Notes: generated from the sequence alone by a model not told the origin. 64,000 nucleotides of DNA from an uncultured Bacteroidales bacterium (GCA_937892155.1 CALAUG010000030.1:62001-126000), one strand, 5' to 3'. Positions 9,398-18,655 are shown, numbered from the stretch's first letter. A program made the numbers and translations.

Positions 9398-9925
9398 TCA
9401 ATTTTCAATAGCAAAATGTCTTAGAATATCCTTAATTGATTGTGAACCAGTCTTTGCAATCACTTCTTCGGTTACGTGCACAAATTCATATCCCGCTACG
9501 TCATCGGCCGCAGTGATTCCTTCCAATGTTTCTACTGTACATTCAAACACTAAATCGCAGGTAAAATAAACAATTCCTCCATATAAGTATCTGTTCGGAA
9601 ACGAACCACGATAGATTTTGGATGTGATTTTCAAACTAAGTTCTTCTTGTATTTCTCTGTCAACCGCATGTTCCGCCGATTCTAACGGATCGACAAATCC
9701 ACCGGGCAAATCAAAAGTTCCTTTTCCTGGATCAAATGCCCGTTTGGTTAAAAGCACACGATTTTCAGAATCTCTAATAATGACAGCCACCGCCGTCGCT
9801 GCGTTGAAATAAAATACAAATCCACAATCCACGCATTTGTTCGCCTTTTCTCCGTTTGCAACAAAATTACTGCTACCACAGCGCGGACAATACTTAAAAA
9901 CATTTTGTGGATAATGGGAATTCAT
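9398..9925 (-). CDS. Zinc-ribbon Nudix hydrolase
   Basis: A 175-residue protein with an N-terminal zinc ribbon (residues 13-40, CPRCG and CVDCG) and a Nudix box near residues 75-97 (GGFVDPLESAEHAVDREI followed by QEEL), which matches GX5EX7REUXEE. Nudix enzymes hydrolyse X-linked nucleoside diphosphates using Mg bound by the REXXEE glutamates. The ribbon plus box layout recalls NudC-type NADH pyrophosphatases but the protein is shorter. It is 28 bp downstream of the YgiQ gene on the same strand and the gap holds a TTGAGAATT-type microrepeat. Confidence 0.9.
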   Translation of the reverse strand: MNSHYPQNVFKYCPRCGSSNFVANGEKANKCVDCGFVFYFNAATAVAVIIRDSENRVLLTKRAFDPGKGTFDLPGGFVDPLESAEHAVDREIQEELSLKITSKIYRGSFPNRYLYGGIVYFTCDLVFECTVETLEGITAADDVAGYEFVHVTEEVIAKTGSQSIKDILRHFAIEN

Positions 9926-9930
9926 TTTTT

Positions 9931-9957
9931 AATTGAGAATTGATAGTTGAGAATTAT
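9931..9957. repeat. AATTGAGAATTGATAG-type microrepeat
   Basis: A short array of 7-bp-like units between ygiQ and the Nudix gene, related to the TTAAGAG/TTGATAA microrepeats found at several other intergenic sites of this window (18.6, 19.1, 19.7, 30.1 and 59.2 kb). Confidence 0.5.
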
Positions 9958-11711
9958 TTTTGGTGACGATGAGATGAGTTTTGCTTTGCCCTCGGAAATC
10001 GTTTATCGCCACCTTTATACCAGAAGAAAAACGACTTTTGTTTGTCTTTATCTTCTTTTGTTTTTGCTGAAAATACAGGTTCCATCGTATAAGGATTTAC
10101 ACCGGTGTAGAACATTGTGGTTGACAGCGTCATTGGCGTTGGCGTAAAATCTTGGACTTGTTCGGGCATTACACGCAATGCTCGCAAACGTTGTTCCAAC
10201 TTCTTCATATCCTGTGCGTTACAGCCTGGGTGCGATGAAATAAAATAGGGAATGATTTGTTCCTTCAGTCCATATTTTTGATTGATTTCGTCGAACGATT
10301 TTTTGAATTGCTCAAATTGCAGAAACGACGGTTTTCTCATCAGTTTCAATACAGAATCTTCGGTATGTTCCGGCGCAACTTTTAGTCGGCCAGACACGTG
10401 TTTGCGGACCAACTGTGCAGTATACTCTTTTTCGCCTTCGGCTCCATGAAGCAAATCATAACGAATACCGCTGCCTATGGTCACGTGCTTAATTACTTTT
10501 ATTTGTTCGGCTTGTTTATATAAGTTCGTCAATCGAACGTGGCTGTCGTTTAAGTTTTTGCATTTCTGCGGAAACAAACACGACGCACGTTTACACATTT
10601 CGCATAATTTCTTATCTCGTCCCGACATACCATACATATTTGCCGACGGCGCTCCCAAATCGGTTATATGTCCTTTGAAATCATTCGATTGAGCGATTTT
10701 TGCAAGTTCTTTCAATATAGATTGTTCGCTTCGGCTTGCTATAAATTTTCCTTGATGTGCCGAAATCGTGCAAAAACTGCATGCGCCAAAACAACCACGG
10801 TGAATCGTTACCGAATGCTTAATCATATCGTAGGCTGGAATTGGCGGTTTCTTTGCGTAGCGGGAATGTGGCAAACGGGAATATGGCAAATCGTAAACGG
10901 CATCCAATTCTTCGGTAGAAATTGTTGAATATGGTTCATTTACTACCACATATTTGTTTCCATATTTCTGTGCAATCTTTTCTGATTTGCACAAATTCGA
11001 CTGTTCTTCAATGATTCTGAAATTCTTTGCGTCAAGCAGTTTGTTTTTCAGACAATCTTCGTAAGAATGCAATTCTACAGGTTTTGTGCCGCATATCGAA
11101 AGCGAATCGGTACAAAATGCGGTTTGCGGAATATTTGTTAATTCCGAAATCGTTTTCCCTTCCTGTAAAGCTTTCGCAACCGCAACAATCGGCCGTTCGC
11201 CCATACCATAAATAAGCAAATCTGCTTTGGAATCAATGAGAATGGATTTTTTGTAGGAATCCGACCAATAATCGTAATGCGAAAATCGACGGAGCGAGGC
11301 TTCTATGCCTCCAATAACAATGGGTGTTTCGGGAAATAAATTGCGGAGAATATTCGAATAAACCGTCACCGCATAGTCGGGACGTTGGCCAGCCAAACCG
11401 CCGGGTGTGTAGGCATCGTTGGAACGCAACCGTTTGGTCGCCGTGTAGTGGTTCACCATTGAATCCATGCAACCGGCATTCACACCGAAAAACAAACGGG
11501 GAGTTCCCAATTTTTTGAAATCACGCAAATCGTCACGCCAATTTGGTTGAGGAACAACTGCCACACGCAAACCTTCGTTTTCAAGCACACGCGCAATAAT
11601 TGCCGTACCAAACGCCGGATGGTCGATATATGCGTCGCCGGTAATGAGAATCACATCGACGTAATCCCATCCCAAACGCTCCATTTCCTTTTTCGACGTA
11701 GGTAGTTCCAT
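9954..11711 (-). CDS. YgiQ-family radical SAM protein
   Basis: A 585-residue radical SAM enzyme. An N-terminal vitamin B12-binding-like region (VDVILITGDAYIDHPAFG) precedes the cluster motif CFGACSFC near residue 310 that ligates the 4Fe-4S cluster. The C-terminal part (APEHTEDSVLKLM, PYFISSHPGC, MTLSTTMFYTG) is characteristic of YgiQ/UPF0313. The reaction is unknown. It is 10 bp downstream of a glycosyltransferase gene on the same strand, so probably co-transcribed. The length is normal for the family. Confidence 0.93.
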   Translation of the reverse strand: MELPTSKKEMERLGWDYVDVILITGDAYIDHPAFGTAIIARVLENEGLRVAVVPQPNWRDDLRDFKKLGTPRLFFGVNAGCMDSMVNHYTATKRLRSNDAYTPGGLAGQRPDYAVTVYSNILRNLFPETPIVIGGIEASLRRFSHYDYWSDSYKKSILIDSKADLLIYGMGERPIVAVAKALQEGKTISELTNIPQTAFCTDSLSICGTKPVELHSYEDCLKNKLLDAKNFRIIEEQSNLCKSEKIAQKYGNKYVVVNEPYSTISTEELDAVYDLPYSRLPHSRYAKKPPIPAYDMIKHSVTIHRGCFGACSFCTISAHQGKFIASRSEQSILKELAKIAQSNDFKGHITDLGAPSANMYGMSGRDKKLCEMCKRASCLFPQKCKNLNDSHVRLTNLYKQAEQIKVIKHVTIGSGIRYDLLHGAEGEKEYTAQLVRKHVSGRLKVAPEHTEDSVLKLMRKPSFLQFEQFKKSFDEINQKYGLKEQIIPYFISSHPGCNAQDMKKLEQRLRALRVMPEQVQDFTPTPMTLSTTMFYTGVNPYTMEPVFSAKTKEDKDKQKSFFFWYKGGDKRFPRAKQNSSHRHQK

Positions 11712-11721
11712 AGAATCTTTT

Positions 11722-12849
11722 TCAGCTTTCTGTTATTAATTTTTTTAATCTGCTGGTAAGAATATTCCATTTGTATTTTTTCTTTTCTTCCTGCAGATTA
11801 GCGGTAAATTCTTCTTGCTTCTGCTCCTTGTAGAATGCAACAATGGCATCGGCAAGTGCGTGTCCATTCGGTTCTACCACATAGCCGATTTTACCGTTAG
11901 GAACTATTTCTGGTAAACCTCCTACGTTAGTTACAATCATTGGCTTTTCAAAGTGATATCCAATTTGTGTTACTCCCGATTGCGTAGCCGATTTATATGG
12001 TTGCACAATGACGTCAGCCGCACAGAAATATTGATTTACGGCTATGTCGGGAATGTAGTGGGAATACCACGTGATGTTCTCTATGTTGAGGTTTTTCGTG
12101 AGAGTCTTATATTTTTCTTCGTTTCCGTAAAATTCACCAGCTACAAGCAAATGAATGTTTGATTGCTTAATTCGTTCGTCTGCCATTGCTTCCAATAGCA
12201 GGTCAAGACCTTTGTAGTCGCGGATAAAACCAAAGAAGAGGATATATTGTTTGTCTGCTGGCAATCCTAATGCTTGGAGCGCTTCGTCACGTGTGATAAT
12301 TTTCCCATAATGGTCGTAAATAGGATGTGGCGAAACCGCTTTAGGTTTCTTATCTTTTTCAATGCGTTCAATGTCGTGGATTACCGAATCGGAGAGTGCA
12401 AAAAATGCATCCATTTTGTCTACAAAATATGGTGGAAGAATCACATCCAAAATTGACGGTTCGTGTGGCATCATATTATGAATGAGTCCAATACATTTTG
12501 CATTGCAGAGTTTCTTAACTTTTTTCGCTATGGTAGCGTAACAGGGAACCATAAACGACATCCAGTATGCAAAAATAACGACATCAGGATTTTTTTCGGC
12601 TATGCTTGTCCCCACTTTGCCCCAGTTCATTGGGTTGACGGAGTTTACCGAGCGTGTAATACTTAAATTGGGTGCTTCACCGTCGGTATATTGTGTCTTC
12701 CCTGGAAATAAAAGTTTCGGATATTGCACCGTAAAAGTTTCTATAGATATTGTATCTCCTTCGTTTTGCAATTCTGTGGCAAGTCGCTCGTTAAAAGCGG
12801 CTAAACCGCCACGATAGGGATATGCTGTACCAACAATAATTATCTTCAT
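11722..12849 (-). CDS. GT4-family glycosyltransferase
   Basis: A 375-residue GT-B glycosyltransferase. The N-terminus IIVGTAYPYRGGLAAFNERL is the glycine-rich acceptor side and the C-terminal half carries the nucleotide-sugar site (ILFFGFIRDYKGLDLLLEAM, then VQPYKSATQSGVTQIGYHFEKP with the E-x7-E-like region). It transfers a sugar from an NDP donor; the acceptor is unknown. Its start overlaps queH by 4 bp (ATGA arrangement), so the two are translationally coupled although functionally unrelated. It lies outside the main glycan locus. Confidence 0.9.
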   Translation of the reverse strand: MKIIIVGTAYPYRGGLAAFNERLATELQNEGDTISIETFTVQYPKLLFPGKTQYTDGEAPNLSITRSVNSVNPMNWGKVGTSIAEKNPDVVIFAYWMSFMVPCYATIAKKVKKLCNAKCIGLIHNMMPHEPSILDVILPPYFVDKMDAFFALSDSVIHDIERIEKDKKPKAVSPHPIYDHYGKIITRDEALQALGLPADKQYILFFGFIRDYKGLDLLLEAMADERIKQSNIHLLVAGEFYGNEEKYKTLTKNLNIENITWYSHYIPDIAVNQYFCAADVIVQPYKSATQSGVTQIGYHFEKPMIVTNVGGLPEIVPNGKIGYVVEPNGHALADAIVAFYKEQKQEEFTANLQEEKKKYKWNILTSRLKKLITES

Positions 12850-13415
12850 TTCTGTTCCTCCTTCTGCATTGTCTCCGTAGTATTGCTTGGTTTATTTGTA
12901 TTCATACTAAATTCACACGCACAGTAGCACTGACGGTACAATTCCAATTCTTTGCTGAGTTCTATGCTTCGCTTGTATCCGTCTTTTTTCTTAAAGTCGT
13001 AGTGTGTGTATCCTTCAAATTGCTCACCAATGGCTTGTATTGCCGCAGAATTTTTATGCGGACTAATTGTTAATGTTGTTGCAAAATGTTCAAAGCCAAG
13101 TTCTTTCGCTTTTTCAGCGGTTGCTTGTAATAATGTTTTGAAACATGCATGACAACGAAGTCCACCTTCTTTCTCATTTTCCAAACCAACAACTTGTTCA
13201 CGCCAGAAATTGTGATTATAGTCCCCCACAATTAATTGAACGTCAAAGTGTTTTGCAAGTTTTTCAATATAGAATTTTCTTTTCTCCCATTCCTCTTTGG
13301 GGAAAATGTTAGGCATATAATAATACAAAGTCACGTTCCAATCTTCCGAAAGTAATCGTTCTACCGATGCCGAACCACACGGCGCGCAACAAATATGAAG
13401 AAGAATTTTTTTCAT
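12846..13415 (-). CDS. queH: Epoxyqueuosine reductase QueH
   Basis: A 189-residue QueH (formerly DUF208), the cobalamin-independent enzyme for the last step of queuosine synthesis in tRNA, reducing epoxyqueuosine. The adjacent cysteine pair and CxxC pattern near the N-terminus (LLHICCAPCGSAS) and the later cysteines LRCHAC and YRQCYCACEFS bind the 4Fe-4S cluster and second metal. The length and cysteine spacing fit the family. It overlaps the POT gene stop by one base and the glycosyltransferase start by four, forming a tight three-gene unit. Confidence 0.93.
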   Translation of the reverse strand: MKKILLHICCAPCGSASVERLLSEDWNVTLYYYMPNIFPKEEWEKRKFYIEKLAKHFDVQLIVGDYNHNFWREQVVGLENEKEGGLRCHACFKTLLQATAEKAKELGFEHFATTLTISPHKNSAAIQAIGEQFEGYTHYDFKKKDGYKRSIELSKELELYRQCYCACEFSMNTNKPSNTTETMQKEEQK

Positions 13416-15130
13416 CAGTCTTCGTGCATCATTTTACGTATCATTGGCGATAGTGCGAACAAAAGCAAACTTGCAAACAATGCAACCACACCAACATTTA
13501 GGAAGACATTTGTATAACGGAACAAATTTACCAACGAAACTTTTTCTTCGTCGGAAATTGTCTGCAATGTTTCTTCCGACACGTATTTGTCTTCTACCGC
13601 GCTTTGCAATGTTTGTTGTGAATAGTCGTTTGCCAATATTTTTTCGTACGAAACACAGTCGTCGCCAAATTCCTGTGATTCCTCCGCCGTGGTTGTATCG
13701 TATGAACTCTCGTCGGTTGTGGAATTTGCCACCCAGCCACCAATTTGAAATGCCAAAGACGAAGACAAATACCATGCGCCTATAACCATTCCGACAATTT
13801 TTGCCGGCGCCAAACGTGTCACCATAGAAAGTCCGATAGGCGACAGACAAAGTTCTCCCAAAGTCTGGAACATATAGCTCAACACCAAAAATATGGCAGG
13901 AACGGCAGCAATCTTTAGTATGGTTCCTCCTTCCGAAATTGTCTCAAACGACAAAAATCGTGGAGCCAATCCTAACAACAAAAATCCTATGCTGAGCAAT
14001 AATATTCCAATAGAAAATTTTATGGGTGTTGAAGGTTCTTTTTTTCTGTTGGCCAACTGCATCCACAAAACCGATAACGGCGAGGCGAAAATCAATATAA
14101 ACATTGGATTGACCGACTGGAACAACGAAGCAGGAATAACAGTTCCGAAAAAGTTCCTATTCACGTTTTCGCTTGCGTATAGTGTGAGCGATGATCCTGC
14201 TTGTTCAAAGAATGTCCAGAACAATGTCATAAACATCAGCAAAATGAGAATGACAAACAATCTGTCACGTTCAATTTTTGTACTACGAAGTGCAATGACA
14301 AAAATCACAGCTAAAATAGCGAGCGAAAGCGGAAAAATCACGAACGACATAATTTCGTAGTGTTTCACCAGCAATGCGATGCCGAACGTGCTTACGACGC
14401 ACAAAATATAAATCCAAAGTTCTTTCGACAGGCCGCAGAATTTTTGTGCAAGATTTTCCTTGTCGGGAACAGTTCCGAGAGGTTTATAGGTGTATTCTTT
14501 TTTACCAGTTTCTTTATTGTACGATTCGTGATAGTCGATAATATGTCCGAATTTTATAAAGATGAAAAGTCCGGCAATCATGCCAATACCGGCAATGGTA
14601 AAACCGTAATGCCATCCGTATGTTTCGCCAATCACGCCACATAAAATTGGCGAGAAAAATGCGCCTAAATTCACGCTCATATAATAAATGGTGAAACCTC
14701 CGTCGCGACGTGGATCATTCTTTTCTTCGTATAATCCGCTTAAAATTGTCGGCATATTTGGCTTGAAAAAGCCATTGCCGATAATCAGGAACGACAATGC
14801 TAAATACAGGAACCATTCATTCTCTATCGCCATCAAAAAATGTCCGATTGCCATCATAATTGCGCCCCAGATAACGGCTTTGCGATGACCAAGGAATTTG
14901 TCGGCAATTAATCCGCCAATAAACGGTGAGGCATAAACTAGCGAACCGTATGCAGCAAAAATGCCATAAGCAATAGTCTTGGAACCTTCAAAATTGAACA
15001 ATTGCTGAATGAGATACAGAACCAGCAACGCGCGCATACCATAGTAGCTGAACCGTTCCCACATTTCGGTGAAGAACAGCACCATAAGCGCCCGAGGTTG
15101 TTTCATTTCTGGAGATTTCATTGTTTTCAA
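13415..15130 (-). CDS. POT/PTR-family proton-coupled peptide transporter
   Basis: A 571-residue MFS transporter with 12-14 hydrophobic helices. The first helix carries the proton-coupling ExxERFSYYG motif (TEMWERFSYYGMRALL, residues 16-31). The second signature is GGFTIYYMSVNLGAFFSP near residue 140. It imports di- and tripeptides with protons. A long soluble, acidic insertion before the last helices (about 470-530) is common in Bacteroidota members. It is the first gene of the reverse-strand unit with queH and the glycosyltransferase. Confidence 0.94.
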   Translation of the reverse strand: MKTMKSPEMKQPRALMVLFFTEMWERFSYYGMRALLVLYLIQQLFNFEGSKTIAYGIFAAYGSLVYASPFIGGLIADKFLGHRKAVIWGAIMMAIGHFLMAIENEWFLYLALSFLIIGNGFFKPNMPTILSGLYEEKNDPRRDGGFTIYYMSVNLGAFFSPILCGVIGETYGWHYGFTIAGIGMIAGLFIFIKFGHIIDYHESYNKETGKKEYTYKPLGTVPDKENLAQKFCGLSKELWIYILCVVSTFGIALLVKHYEIMSFVIFPLSLAILAVIFVIALRSTKIERDRLFVILILLMFMTLFWTFFEQAGSSLTLYASENVNRNFFGTVIPASLFQSVNPMFILIFASPLSVLWMQLANRKKEPSTPIKFSIGILLLSIGFLLLGLAPRFLSFETISEGGTILKIAAVPAIFLVLSYMFQTLGELCLSPIGLSMVTRLAPAKIVGMVIGAWYLSSSLAFQIGGWVANSTTDESSYDTTTAEESQEFGDDCVSYEKILANDYSQQTLQSAVEDKYVSEETLQTISDEEKVSLVNLFRYTNVFLNVGVVALFASLLLFALSPMIRKMMHED

Positions 15131-15220
15131 AGAATTATTGCAAGTATATGAAATTTAACGTGAATGATACGATAGTTTGCAGCAATTCTTGATTTCAATC
15201 CTTTAAGGATACATATAAAA

Positions 15221-15253
15221 AAGTAAACGCCATTCAGAAATTCCGAATGGCGT
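15221..15253 (-). terminator. Terminator after the 15274 gene
   Basis: A perfect 9-bp stem, ACGCCATTC (15227-15235) with GAATGGCGT (15245-15253), and a 9-base loop. On the minus strand it is followed by a T-rich run (TTTACTTTTTTAT), so it ends transcription of the small gene at 15274 before the POT promoter region. Confidence 0.85.
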
Positions 15254-15273
15254 CAATATACAGTAGTTTTGAG

Positions 15274-15666
15274 TTATTTCTTCCCGAACAAACTACCAAG
15301 TTTTCCGAGGATACCACCAGCGTTTCCTCCGCCAAGCACTGAAGCAGCTGCAGAAATCGCACTCGCTTTGTCACCACCAAATGCTTTTACAATGTCCGAA
15401 ATGGATTTTACATTTAGAGCAGCTTGTTTTTCTGTAGAGTCGGAACTTGATTTGAATTTGTTGTATAATGTTAAAAGTTCCTTAGCAATGCTTGCGTAAT
15501 TGGTGCTCGAAGCTTTGCCTTTCGCAGTTGTGCTGGTACTCGAAATATTGGTTATTACTTTTTGTGCAATGTCGGAAAGCGCATTTTGTGATAATGAACC
15601 ATTGTCTGACGATTTAGTCGCAGTAAGCACTGTGTCCCAAATACTTGATAAATCTAAATTTGCCAT
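15274..15666 (-). CDS. Small uncharacterised Ser/Ala/Gly-rich protein
   Basis: A 130-residue protein that I do not recognise. It has no signal peptide. The middle is Ser/Thr/Lys-rich with helix-forming segments (IWDTVLTATKSSDNG, YASIAKELLTLYNKFK). The C-terminus is a Gly-rich amphipathic tail (SVLGGGNAGGILGKLGSLFGKK) that could associate with membranes. It is a single-gene unit with its own terminator. The frame and codon use look genuine. Function unknown. Confidence 0.75.
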   Translation of the reverse strand: MANLDLSSIWDTVLTATKSSDNGSLSQNALSDIAQKVITNISSTSTTAKGKASSTNYASIAKELLTLYNKFKSSSDSTEKQAALNVKSISDIVKAFGGDKASAISAAASVLGGGNAGGILGKLGSLFGKK

Positions 15667-15812
15667 TGTTTTATATTTTTAATTTTGATGCAAATTACAT
15701 TTTTTTTCGTCAATGACCTAATTTGGCCTTCTGTCTTTTTTCAACAAAATATTTTCTTTGAAATTCGGCAACTTGTTAATATATCGTTAAAACTAACCTG
15801 TGTAAATAGGTG

Positions 15813-15840
15813 TTGCTGTGTATGTTATTTTCTATTTTTG
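15813..15840 (+). promoter_or_regulatory. Promoter for the 15867 membrane-protein gene
   Basis: TTG at 15813-15815, 17 bp, then TATTTTTG at 15833-15840. This matches the Bacteroidota consensus and sits 26 bp before the chosen ATG, which is why the longer frame starting at 15810 is rejected. Confidence 0.75.
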
Positions 15841-15866
15841 CCACAGATAACTTAAAAAATAATACT

Positions 15867-16685
15867 ATGGCAGAAAAAAAGATTGTGAAGGCTGCTGGCG
15901 AACGCAAAGCTCCTTCAGGACAGGTAAAAATTGAAGGTAATGCTTCAGGATTACGCATTGGTGCAGTTGTGTGTTGGGTACTTGCAATTGCAATGGAAGT
16001 TGTGTGTTGCATGGCTATTGCTGGCAAATTTGTGTGGTTTGGCAGTCAATTGGCAACAATCATCATTCCTTTGATTGTTGATATGGCATTTGTAATTGCA
16101 GGTTCTTTGATGTGGAAGAAAGCTAATCACATTGATCCAGCTTCGGAACAAAACAAATTAAAATTCTGGATTTGGAACAATATGGGCGTGATTGTAGCTT
16201 GTTTAGCATTCATACCTGTCATCATCTACATTTTAACTAAGAAAGATTTAGATCCAAAAACAAAGAAAATTGCAACTGCTGTAGCTGCTGTTGCATTTGC
16301 AATTGCAGGTGTTTCAAGTTACGACTTCAACCCAGTAAGCCAAGAACAATTACAAGAACAATATGGCAACGCCGACATTGACGTTTATTGGGTTTCAACT
16401 GGTTCTAAATACCATACTCATGCTGATTGTCAACATCTTAATTTATCAACACAAGATTCGTTAATCGTTGGCTCAATTGGTCAGGCAGAAGAAGCTGGTA
16501 AATTGGAATTATGCAAGACTTGCTATAAAAAAGACCAAAAACTAAAAGAAGAAAACCAAGCCGCTGGTTTGCAACAACAAGTAGAAGAAACTGCTCCAGC
16601 TGTTGAAGAAAACGTTCAAGAAGCTGCAGAGACTGTTGAAAACGCTGCTGAGGCAGTAGAAGAAGCTGTAGAGGTAGAAGAATAG
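15867..16685 (+). CDS. Four-helix membrane protein with a KYH..C..C metal-site-like domain
   Basis: A 272-residue protein. A basic N-terminus is followed by four hydrophobic segments (about residues 29-55, 61-85, 106-128, 135-155). A soluble segment (about 175-225) reads VYWVSTGSKYHTHADCQHL and later LELCKTCYKKD. This W-x-G-x-KYH-x4-C-x2-L...C-x2-C pattern resembles small Ada-like zinc-site modules. The last 45 residues are very acidic and Ala/Glu-rich (VEETAPAVEENVQEAAETV), like a coiled-coil tail. ATG 15867 fits the promoter at 15833. A strong terminator follows. Function unknown. Confidence 0.8.
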   Translation: MAEKKIVKAAGERKAPSGQVKIEGNASGLRIGAVVCWVLAIAMEVVCCMAIAGKFVWFGSQLATIIIPLIVDMAFVIAGSLMWKKANHIDPASEQNKLKFWIWNNMGVIVACLAFIPVIIYILTKKDLDPKTKKIATAVAAVAFAIAGVSSYDFNPVSQEQLQEQYGNADIDVYWVSTGSKYHTHADCQHLNLSTQDSLIVGSIGQAEEAGKLELCKTCYKKDQKLKEENQAAGLQQQVEETAPAVEENVQEAAETVENAAEAVEEAVEVEE

Positions 16686-16706
16686 GTTACATCCCTCCCC
16701 GATGAT

Positions 16707-16741
16707 AAAAAAGTCACATGTGTTTGCATGTGACTTTTTTT
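16707..16741 (+). terminator. Intrinsic terminator after the membrane-protein gene
   Basis: A 14-bp perfect stem (AAAAAAGTCACATG with its complement), a 6-base loop TGTTTG, then a T tract. It is one of the strongest hairpins in the window. Confidence 0.92.
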
Positions 16742-17159
16742 GTGCTTTATGGTGGACAGTTTTTCGCCTTCCTTTTGTAGAATACAAAACAAATAGTATA
16801 AATCAGATATGTTCTAACCAACGAGGGAAATACACATTACAAACGCATTATTTATTCCCTGTTATAAGATTACTATCAATAGGACTGTTCCAACGACCGT
16901 TAACAACAATTCAGTAGATGTTGCATAAAGAGGTTGAATATCAATACGAATAGATTTATGTTATACCATGCAACCTCTAACGGGGTTAGAAATTGTTTTT
17001 GTACATGTTTGGTCTATTGATATAATGCCTTACGGGCTATGGGTAGAACACGACAATCTGTGGAACAATTGGCGATTTCGCTTAGGGGAAGATTACACTA
17101 AAGCCTTTTACTTATAATGCACAACGGGTAATCCTAATTCGTTGTAAAGTTTCTATAGG
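16742..17159. other. Gene-free stretch with degenerate interspersed repeat
   Basis: No convincing reading frame or RNA gene. Between about 16928 and 17045 there are three weakly related blocks spaced about 50-60 bp apart (AGAGGTTGAATATC, CAACCTCTAACGGGGTTAG, ATGCCTTACGGGCTATGG). They look like a decayed REP-like repeat with small AACC/GGTT hairpins. Confidence 0.35.
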
Positions 17160-17160
17160 C

Positions 17161-17195
17161 AAAAAAAGAACCCCCACCGGTTTGGTGAGGGTTCT
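17161..17195 (-). terminator. Terminator after the 17224 secreted-protein gene
   Basis: The minus strand forms a stem AGAACCCTCACC with GGTGGGGGTTCT (one bulge), then seven T residues. It lies 29 bp beyond the stop codon. Confidence 0.9.
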
Positions 17196-17223
17196 ATGCT
17201 ATAATTGAATAGTGTTACTCAAA

Positions 17224-18507
17224 TTATTTTGCGAAAGAGAATGAACCTTCAGCAGTTTTAATGATGTAAACACCTTTTTCCAATGATTTAGTATCGAATG
17301 ATCCAGCAGCAGTTGCAACTACTTGACCTGCAACGTTAAGAACTTCGATAGAAGAAGAGTAAACTACACCACCTTCGAATACTACGTTTTCAACATCTTC
17401 TACTGCTAATTCAGGAATACCCCATCCTTTGTCTGCACCAATAGAATATTCTTCTGCTTTGTCAAGGTCAAGGATGATTTGAGGAACGTCATCTTGTGAT
17501 TGAGCTAAGTAAACAACTTGGAAAGTATTTTGTTCACCGTTTGAAGGAACTACAATTGGAATAGAACCTTTTACAGAGAAGTTTTCATTAGCTTTGATAT
17601 TTGCTGCGATTGACAACATTCCGTCACCACCTTCAGCACACAATGAAGTAGCGTATGGTTTTGGAGATGCTTTTTCTGAGTTATCCCACAATGCAATCAT
17701 CAAAGTAGAGATGTCTTTTGTTGCGTAACCAGAAATGTTGAAGTTGAAGTAATCACCTACTTTAGCAGCTGTTGTGAAATCAGGTTGATCTTCCATAGCT
17801 TGGTATTTGTAACCATCTTCAACTTTGTCAGCAGGACCTTGGTTGTTAAGTGCAACAGGATTTGTGTAATCGCTTAAATCACCAAGATATAGTAATTCAA
17901 ATTCTGAGAAACTGAAATCAACAGTTTTTACTTTGTTAGGAGTCTCAGATGGAGCTTGACCATTGTTGTATGCAGTAGCAGCAGCAAAGTCAGCCATTTC
18001 GAATCCGAATACAAGGTTACCTACAGTTGTTCCACATGGAGGCAAAGCCTTGATAGTGTAAATGAATGTTTGTTCGAATGGTTCACCTGCTGTTACCTTT
18101 ACTTCAGGAGAAGCGAAATCGGAAAGTTTCCAGAAATAGTTATCTATTGGACTTTCTGCTTCGTTAGGTTTTTTTGATCTATCTGACTCATCAATAATAC
18201 CAGTTTTGAATGTACCATCTGCAGTACAAGTACCTTTCACTTTTAGTTGGAAAACCTGACCTGCTGCCATCAACCATGAATCATAATCATCTCCCAAAGC
18301 TTCTTCTACTGCTGCAAGAACAACAGGATTGTTACCTCCTTGCCAAGAGAATGATATTGTGCCAGTGCCAGAATCACCATTACCATATACGTTATATGGT
18401 AATGAAATCTCTTGAGGACCAGATGTCTCTGTAACGCTTGCCCAAGGAGTTGCCATTGTTGCAACGCCAAACAATGCAGTCGTTAATAGTAAAAATACCT
18501 TTTTCAT
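17224..18507 (-). CDS. Secreted protein with T9SS-type sorting domain
   Basis: A 427-residue protein with a signal peptide (residues 1-19, ending ATMAT). Two beta-rich regions follow (about 25-190 and 200-340). The final 70 residues look like a type IX secretion sorting domain: VLNVAGQVVATAAG, then LEKGVYIIKTAEGSFSFAK at the very end. Such proteins cross the outer membrane through the T9SS and are released or anchored. The passenger domain is not one I recognise. Codon use is more regular and GC-richer than in the neighbours, as in a highly expressed gene. It has its own promoter and terminator. Confidence 0.8.
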   Translation of the reverse strand: MKKVFLLLTTALFGVATMATPWASVTETSGPQEISLPYNVYGNGDSGTGTISFSWQGGNNPVVLAAVEEALGDDYDSWLMAAGQVFQLKVKGTCTADGTFKTGIIDESDRSKKPNEAESPIDNYFWKLSDFASPEVKVTAGEPFEQTFIYTIKALPPCGTTVGNLVFGFEMADFAAATAYNNGQAPSETPNKVKTVDFSFSEFELLYLGDLSDYTNPVALNNQGPADKVEDGYKYQAMEDQPDFTTAAKVGDYFNFNISGYATKDISTLMIALWDNSEKASPKPYATSLCAEGGDGMLSIAANIKANENFSVKGSIPIVVPSNGEQNTFQVVYLAQSQDDVPQIILDLDKAEEYSIGADKGWGIPELAVEDVENVVFEGGVVYSSSIEVLNVAGQVVATAAGSFDTKSLEKGVYIIKTAEGSFSFAK

Positions 18508-18551
18508 AAATTTTTAGTTTTTAATTAGACTTTAATAAATTTTTAACTGAA

Positions 18552-18582
18552 CAAAGTTAGTCTATTTTTCATATAAAGCAAA
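18552..18582 (-). promoter_or_regulatory. Promoter for the T9SS-cargo gene
   Basis: Read on the minus strand: TTTG (18579-18582), 19 bp, then TAACTTTG (18552-18559), the Bacteroidota -33/-7 pair. The start codon is about 45 bp downstream. Confidence 0.75.
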
Positions 18583-18605
18583 CGAAAAAAGAAAAAATGA
18601 GGGAG

Positions 18606-18655
18606 GGGTAAGAGGTAAAAGATAAGAGATAAGAAGTAAGAGATTATAGATTAGT
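18606..18655. repeat. AAGAGATAAGA-type microrepeat array
   Basis: Successive units GGTAAGA, GGTAAAA, GATAAGA, GATAAGA and AGTAAGA (about 7 bp each) lie between two promoters. They are the same family as the arrays at 19.1, 19.7, 30.1 and 59.2 kb. Confidence 0.65.

Noticed and set aside
13893..14644. Forward-strand frames opposite the peptide transporter
   Set aside because: They are antisense shadows of a well-conserved POT gene with no family features or start signals.
15810..15866. Upstream start for the four-helix membrane protein
   Set aside because: The segment contains the -33 and -7 promoter boxes.
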